Below, in pieces: positions 60,777 through 64,000 of a stretch of 64,000 nt of DNA (positions are counted from its first letter, which is position 1; every line of letters starts with the position of its first letter). The notes beneath the pieces are model-generated. The model did not search any database, had not been told where the DNA came from, and saw nothing but the letters and a program-made list of their open reading frames with translations. The position numbers were made by a program, and so were the translations under genes. This DNA is from Pseudomonadota bacterium (GTDB taxonomy: Bacteria > Pseudomonadota > Alphaproteobacteria > Rhizobiales > Methylopilaceae), in the NCBI GenBank assembly GCA_023388965.1, contig JAEWFF010000028.1, forward strand, positions 124,001 through 188,000, read 5' to 3'.

Positions 60777-61394
60777 ATGGGACTAATCAAATCCGTATGT
60801 GTCTATTGCGGCTCGGGACTGGGCCGCGATCCCCGACATGAAGCTGCCGCCCGCGCCCTTGGCGAAATCCTCGCAAAGAACGGTGTCTCGCTGGTCTATG
60901 GCGGCGGCGGCATGGGCCTTATGGGCACCATCGCCAGAAGCGTGCTCGACCATGGCGGCCACGTCACCGGCATCATTCCGGAATTCCTCGTGAACAGGGA
61001 AATGATGCTCGAGGCCGCCCAGGAGCACATCGTCACCAAGGACATGCACGAGCGCAAACGGCTGATGTTCGAGAAGGCGGACGCCTTCATCGCCTTTCCC
61101 GGCGGCATCGGCACGCTCGAAGAGCTTGTCGAGCAGCTCACCTGGGCCCAGCTCGGCCGGCACAAGAAGCCGATCCTGATCGCCAATCTCAACGGCTATT
61201 GGGAGCCGCTGCTCTCCATGCTGGAGCATATGACGGCTCACAACTTCATCCGCGAGAACATGTGGGTCCCCTACCTGATCTGCGACCGGGTGGAGGACAT
61301 CCTGCCGGAGATGGAAGCCGCCGCCGAGGAGGTGCTGGAAGCCGGCGGGATGCCGAAACAGACGGTGGCCGGCACGCCGCTCGGGAAGATGTAA
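60777..61394 (+). CDS. LOG-family Rossmann protein (TIGR00730)
   Basis: 205-residue putative nucleotide phosphoribohydrolase of the 'lonely guy' family. Motifs SVCVYCGSGLGRDP, LVYGGGGMGLMGTIA, and the hallmark FPGGIGTLEELVEQLTWAQL. ATG at 60777 chosen; upstream in-frame residues are Lys/Glu-rich and lie in an A-rich leader. Plant-type homologues release free cytokinins; in bacteria the physiological substrate is often another nucleotide. Confidence 0.92.
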   Translation: MGLIKSVCVYCGSGLGRDPRHEAAARALGEILAKNGVSLVYGGGGMGLMGTIARSVLDHGGHVTGIIPEFLVNREMMLEAAQEHIVTKDMHERKRLMFEKADAFIAFPGGIGTLEELVEQLTWAQLGRHKKPILIANLNGYWEPLLSMLEHMTAHNFIRENMWVPYLICDRVEDILPEMEAAAEEVLEAGGMPKQTVAGTPLGKM

Positions 61395-61426
61395 CGCAAT
61401 CAAGGTAATTACAGGATGAATCGCTC

Positions 61427-62368
61427 ATGACACGCCGCCTCGGCCGGACCACGCTTGAAATCGCGCCTCTCGTTCTCGGCGGAAACGTCTTCGGATGGAC
61501 GGCGGACGAGGCCGCCTCCTTCGCCGTGCTCGACGCTTTCGTCGCCGAGGGCTTCACCGCCATCGACACCGCCGATGTCTATTCGCGCTGGGTTCCGGGC
61601 AATGACAGCGAAAGCGAAAGGATCATCGGTCGCTGGCTGAAGGCGCGCGGCAACCGCGAGCGCGTCCACATCTTCACCAAGGTCGGCTCCGATATGGGCC
61701 AGGGCAGGAACGACCTGTCCGCCGCCTGGATCGAGAAGGCCGTGGAAGGATCGCTTTCGCGCCTTCAGACCGATTATATCGACCTCTACCAGAGCCATTT
61801 TCCGGACCCTACGGTCCCGCAGGACGAAACGCTTGCCGCCTATGACCGGCTGATCGCGGCCGGAAAGGTGCGTTTCATCGGCGCGTCGAATTACGACGCC
61901 GCTTTGCTCTCGGAGGCCCTTTCCGCTTCACGCGAGGAGGGCCTGCCGCGTTACGAGACGCTGCAGAACGAATACAATCTGTACACACGCGATTCCTATG
62001 AAGGCCAAGTGCAGGATATCGTCGTGCGCGAGGGCCTGAGCATGCTCTCCTATTACTCGCTCGCCTCCGGTTTCCTCACCGGCAAATACCGCTCCGAGGA
62101 CGATGTCGCCAAAAGCGCGCGCGGCAGCGGCGCGATGAAATATCTCGACGACAAGGGCAAGCGCATTCTGGCCGCGCTCGATGCGGTTGCGGCCGATACC
62201 GGCGCCGCGCATTCCGAGATTTCGCTGGCGTGGATCAATGCCCAGCCGGGGATCGGCGCACCCGTCGCCTCCGCGACATCCGTCGGGCAGGTCGCAAGCC
62301 TTGCGCGTGGCGCACGCCTCGTTCTCGACACGGAGCATCTGCGCCGCCTGACCGATGCGGGTCGGTGA
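61427..62368 (+). CDS. Aldo/keto reductase
   Basis: 313-residue NADPH-dependent oxidoreductase. Catalytic tetrad: Asp in AIDTADVYSRW, Tyr in DVYS, Lys in IFTKVGSDMG, His in LYQSHFPDP. C-terminal cofactor segment GAPVASATSVGQVASLARGA. Likely follows the LOG gene transcript (32 bp gap). Substrate unknown. Confidence 0.93.
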   Translation: MTRRLGRTTLEIAPLVLGGNVFGWTADEAASFAVLDAFVAEGFTAIDTADVYSRWVPGNDSESERIIGRWLKARGNRERVHIFTKVGSDMGQGRNDLSAAWIEKAVEGSLSRLQTDYIDLYQSHFPDPTVPQDETLAAYDRLIAAGKVRFIGASNYDAALLSEALSASREEGLPRYETLQNEYNLYTRDSYEGQVQDIVVREGLSMLSYYSLASGFLTGKYRSEDDVAKSARGSGAMKYLDDKGKRILAALDAVAADTGAAHSEISLAWINAQPGIGAPVASATSVGQVASLARGARLVLDTEHLRRLTDAGR

Positions 62369-62383
62369 TTCGGTAATTACGAT

Positions 62384-62492
62384 CCTCATCCTGAGGAGCC
62401 CGCGAAGCGGGCGTCTCGAAGGATGAGCCGGAAGCTCGGTGTCTGCCTCATGGTTCGAGACGCAATGCTGCGCATCGCTCCTCACCATGAGG
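62384..62492. repeat. Dispersed intergenic repeat block, copy 2
   Basis: Between the convergent aldo/keto reductase and citramalate synthase genes. Part 1 (62384-62426) contains a hairpin, CCGC-GAAG-GCGG type, and CCTCATCCTGAGGAG. Part 2 (62455-62492) is the 38-bp unit that matches 1343-1380 with three differences. Confidence 0.75.
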
Positions 62493-62536
62493 TTCAGCAA
62501 GACGTCGATAGTCCTCCCCGTAAACGGTAGAGGAAT

Positions 62537-64000
62537 CTACGGCGCCGGGGCGCCGTTCTTCATCAGCTTGTAGGTGATGGAGTCGACCAGCGCCTGGAAC
62601 GAGGCGTCGATGATGTTGGGCGAGACGCCGACCGTCGTCCAGACATCGCCGGTATCGTCCGCACTCTCGATCATGACGCGTGTCACCGCCTCGGTGCCGC
62701 CGTCCAGAATGCGGACCTTATAGTCCGTCAGGCGCAAATCCTGGATGAAGGGCTGGTACTCGCCGAGGTCTTTCCGCAGCGCGGTGTCGAGCGCGTTGAC
62801 CGGGCCGTTGCCTTCGGCGACCGACATCTTGCTCTCGCCGCGCACGGTGAGCTTGACCACGGCCTCGCAGACCGTGTGCCACAGGCCGCCGCCGTTCTGC
62901 CGCCGCTCGACCGAGGTGCGGAAGCTCTCGACGGAAAAGAAATCCGGCACATCGCCGAGCACGCGCCGCGCCAGGAGCTCGAAACTGGCCTCCGCGCCTT
63001 CATAGGCATAACCGGCGTTCTCGCGCTCCTTCACCTCGTCGAGCAGGCGGCCGAGGCGCGGATCGTCCTTGCCCACCGCGATGCCGATGCGCTCGAGCTC
63101 CGCGAGCAGGTTCGACTTGCCGCCCTGATCCGACACCATGATGCGGCGCCTGTTGCCGACCGCGTCCGGCGGCACATGCTCGTAGGTACGCGGGTCCTTC
63201 AGGATCGCGGATACATGGATGCCGGCCTTGCTGGCAAAGGCGTTCGCGCCGACATAGGGTGCGTGGCGATTGGGGTTGCGGTTGAGGATTTCATCAAGCA
63301 CGCGCGACGCCTGCGTCAGTCCGCGCAGCCCCTCGTCGGTCACGCCGATATCGAGATTGTCCGCATAATCCGGCTTCAGCTTCAGCGTCGGAATGAGCGA
63401 GACGAGATTGGCGTTGCCGCAGCGCTCGCCGAGCCCGTTCAGCGTGCCCTGGATCTGCCGCGCGCCGGCCGCCACCGCTGCCAGCGAATTGGCCACCGCG
63501 CAGCCGGTATCGTCGTGCGCATGAATGCCGAGATTGGCGCCCGGAATATGGCGCGCGACCTCGCCGACGATGCGGAACACTTCGTTCGGCAGCGTGCCGC
63601 CATTGGTGTCGCACAGCACGACCCAGCGCGCGCCGGATTCGTAGGCCGCCTTCGCGCAGGCGAGCGCATAATCCGGATTGGCCTTGTAGCCGTCGAAGAA
63701 ATGCTCGCAGTCGATCATGGTCTCGCGGCCGCTCGCTGCGCCGGCCTTCACCGTCTCGCGGATGGCGCCGAGATTCTCGTCGAGCGTCGTGCCCAGCGCG
63801 ATATCGACGTGATAGTCCCAGCTCTTGCCGACGAAGCACAGCGCCTGCGCCTTCGACGTCAATACAGCCTGTAATCCCGCATCGTTCGACACGGAGCGGC
63901 CGGGGCGTTTCGTCATGCCGAACGCTGTGAAGGTTGCATTGCCGAATGTGCGCGCCTCGGCAAAGAGCGCAGTGTCGGTCGGGTTCGCGCCGGGAAATCC
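62537..64000 (-). CDS. cimA: (R)-citramalate synthase (5' end cut by window edge)
   Basis: C-terminal 487 residues of an acetyl-CoA/pyruvate condensing enzyme of the isopropylmalate-synthase family, with TIGR00977-type features: GFPGANPTDTALFAEA at the window edge, FGKSWD-like VGKSWDYHVDIALGT, IDCEHFFDGYKANPDYAL, metal ligands in LGIHAHDDTGCAVANS and GLGERCGNANLVSLI. A C-terminal regulatory LeuA domain follows (LTDYKVRILDGGTEAVTRVM). The frame stays open past 63916 to base 64000, so the N-terminal catalytic part is outside. Supplies citramalate for isoleucine biosynthesis. Confidence 0.93.
   Translation of the reverse strand, partial: GFPGANPTDTALFAEARTFGNATFTAFGMTKRPGRSVSNDAGLQAVLTSKAQALCFVGKSWDYHVDIALGTTLDENLGAIRETVKAGAASGRETMIDCEHFFDGYKANPDYALACAKAAYESGARWVVLCDTNGGTLPNEVFRIVGEVARHIPGANLGIHAHDDTGCAVANSLAAVAAGARQIQGTLNGLGERCGNANLVSLIPTLKLKPDYADNLDIGVTDEGLRGLTQASRVLDEILNRNPNRHAPYVGANAFASKAGIHVSAILKDPRTYEHVPPDAVGNRRRIMVSDQGGKSNLLAELERIGIAVGKDDPRLGRLLDEVKERENAGYAYEGAEASFELLARRVLGDVPDFFSVESFRTSVERRQNGGGLWHTVCEAVVKLTVRGESKMSVAEGNGPVNALDTALRKDLGEYQPFIQDLRLTDYKVRILDGGTEAVTRVMIESADDTGDVWTTVGVSPNIIDASFQALVDSITYKLMKNGAPAP

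Overview
The window looks like a chromosomal segment of a GC-rich alphaproteobacterium, most likely of the order Hyphomicrobiales (Rhizobiales). The evidence is a rhizobial-type porin at the left edge, the adjacent psd-pssA pair beside an Atm1-type ABC exporter, the many binding-protein-dependent transporters (amino-acid ABC, branched-chain/amide ABC and TRAP), and short dispersed palindromic repeats in gene-free gaps. No genus can be assigned from sequence alone.

Layout. 1-903: 3' part of a porin gene, then a repeat-rich gap. 1578-5792: RND efflux pump (fusion protein plus permease, minus strand). 6071-7606: fused VOC dioxygenase-alpha/beta hydrolase. 7818-15312: a probable guanidino/ureide nitrogen-scavenging locus (LysR regulator, amidase, polar-amino-acid-type ABC transporter, DUF1989 protein, ureohydrolase). 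15492-17014: DUF454 membrane protein, a decayed FecR gene and tRNA-Gln(CUG). 17145-24837: GntR regulator, hydantoin/allantoin racemase, livFGMH-type transporter with its binding protein, and divergently a DUF3830 protein and a PuuE-type cyclic ureide/imide hydrolase. 24928-33358: a two-component flavin monooxygenase operon with MarR regulator and two deacylase-like metallohydrolases, divergent from a TRAP transporter. 33606-40406: serine beta-lactamase-like hydrolase, lactate permease, small membrane protein, phospholipase D/cardiolipin synthase-like protein, FUSC-type exporter.

40978-43408 is a phage-type recombination module (ERF annealase, YqaJ exonuclease, HNH nuclease) with no integrase or structural phage gene in view. 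It is followed by about 700 bp of gene-free, AT-richer, repeat-dense DNA containing an array of TTCCCTGTTC elements spaced 21-22 bp apart.

44105-64000 returns to ordinary chromosome: PilZ protein, RpiR regulator, a 48-aa membrane peptide, a second ring-cleaving VOC dioxygenase, Dps, cupin, dihaem cytochrome c, VapBC, a PadR-controlled RND pump, TauE-type exporter, pssA and psd for phosphatidylethanolamine synthesis, a small TTG-started gene, Atm1-type ABC exporter, LysM protein, LOG-family protein, aldo/keto reductase and the 3' part of (R)-citramalate synthase.

How it fits together: roughly the first half is a string of transporter-plus-catabolism units for scavenging nitrogenous small molecules. 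Each has its own regulator and, in the divergent gaps, palindromes that could be the operators. All three binding-protein-dependent transporters carry a GC-rich hairpin just after the binding-protein gene, consistent with differential expression of the binding protein. No CRISPR array or rRNA gene was seen.
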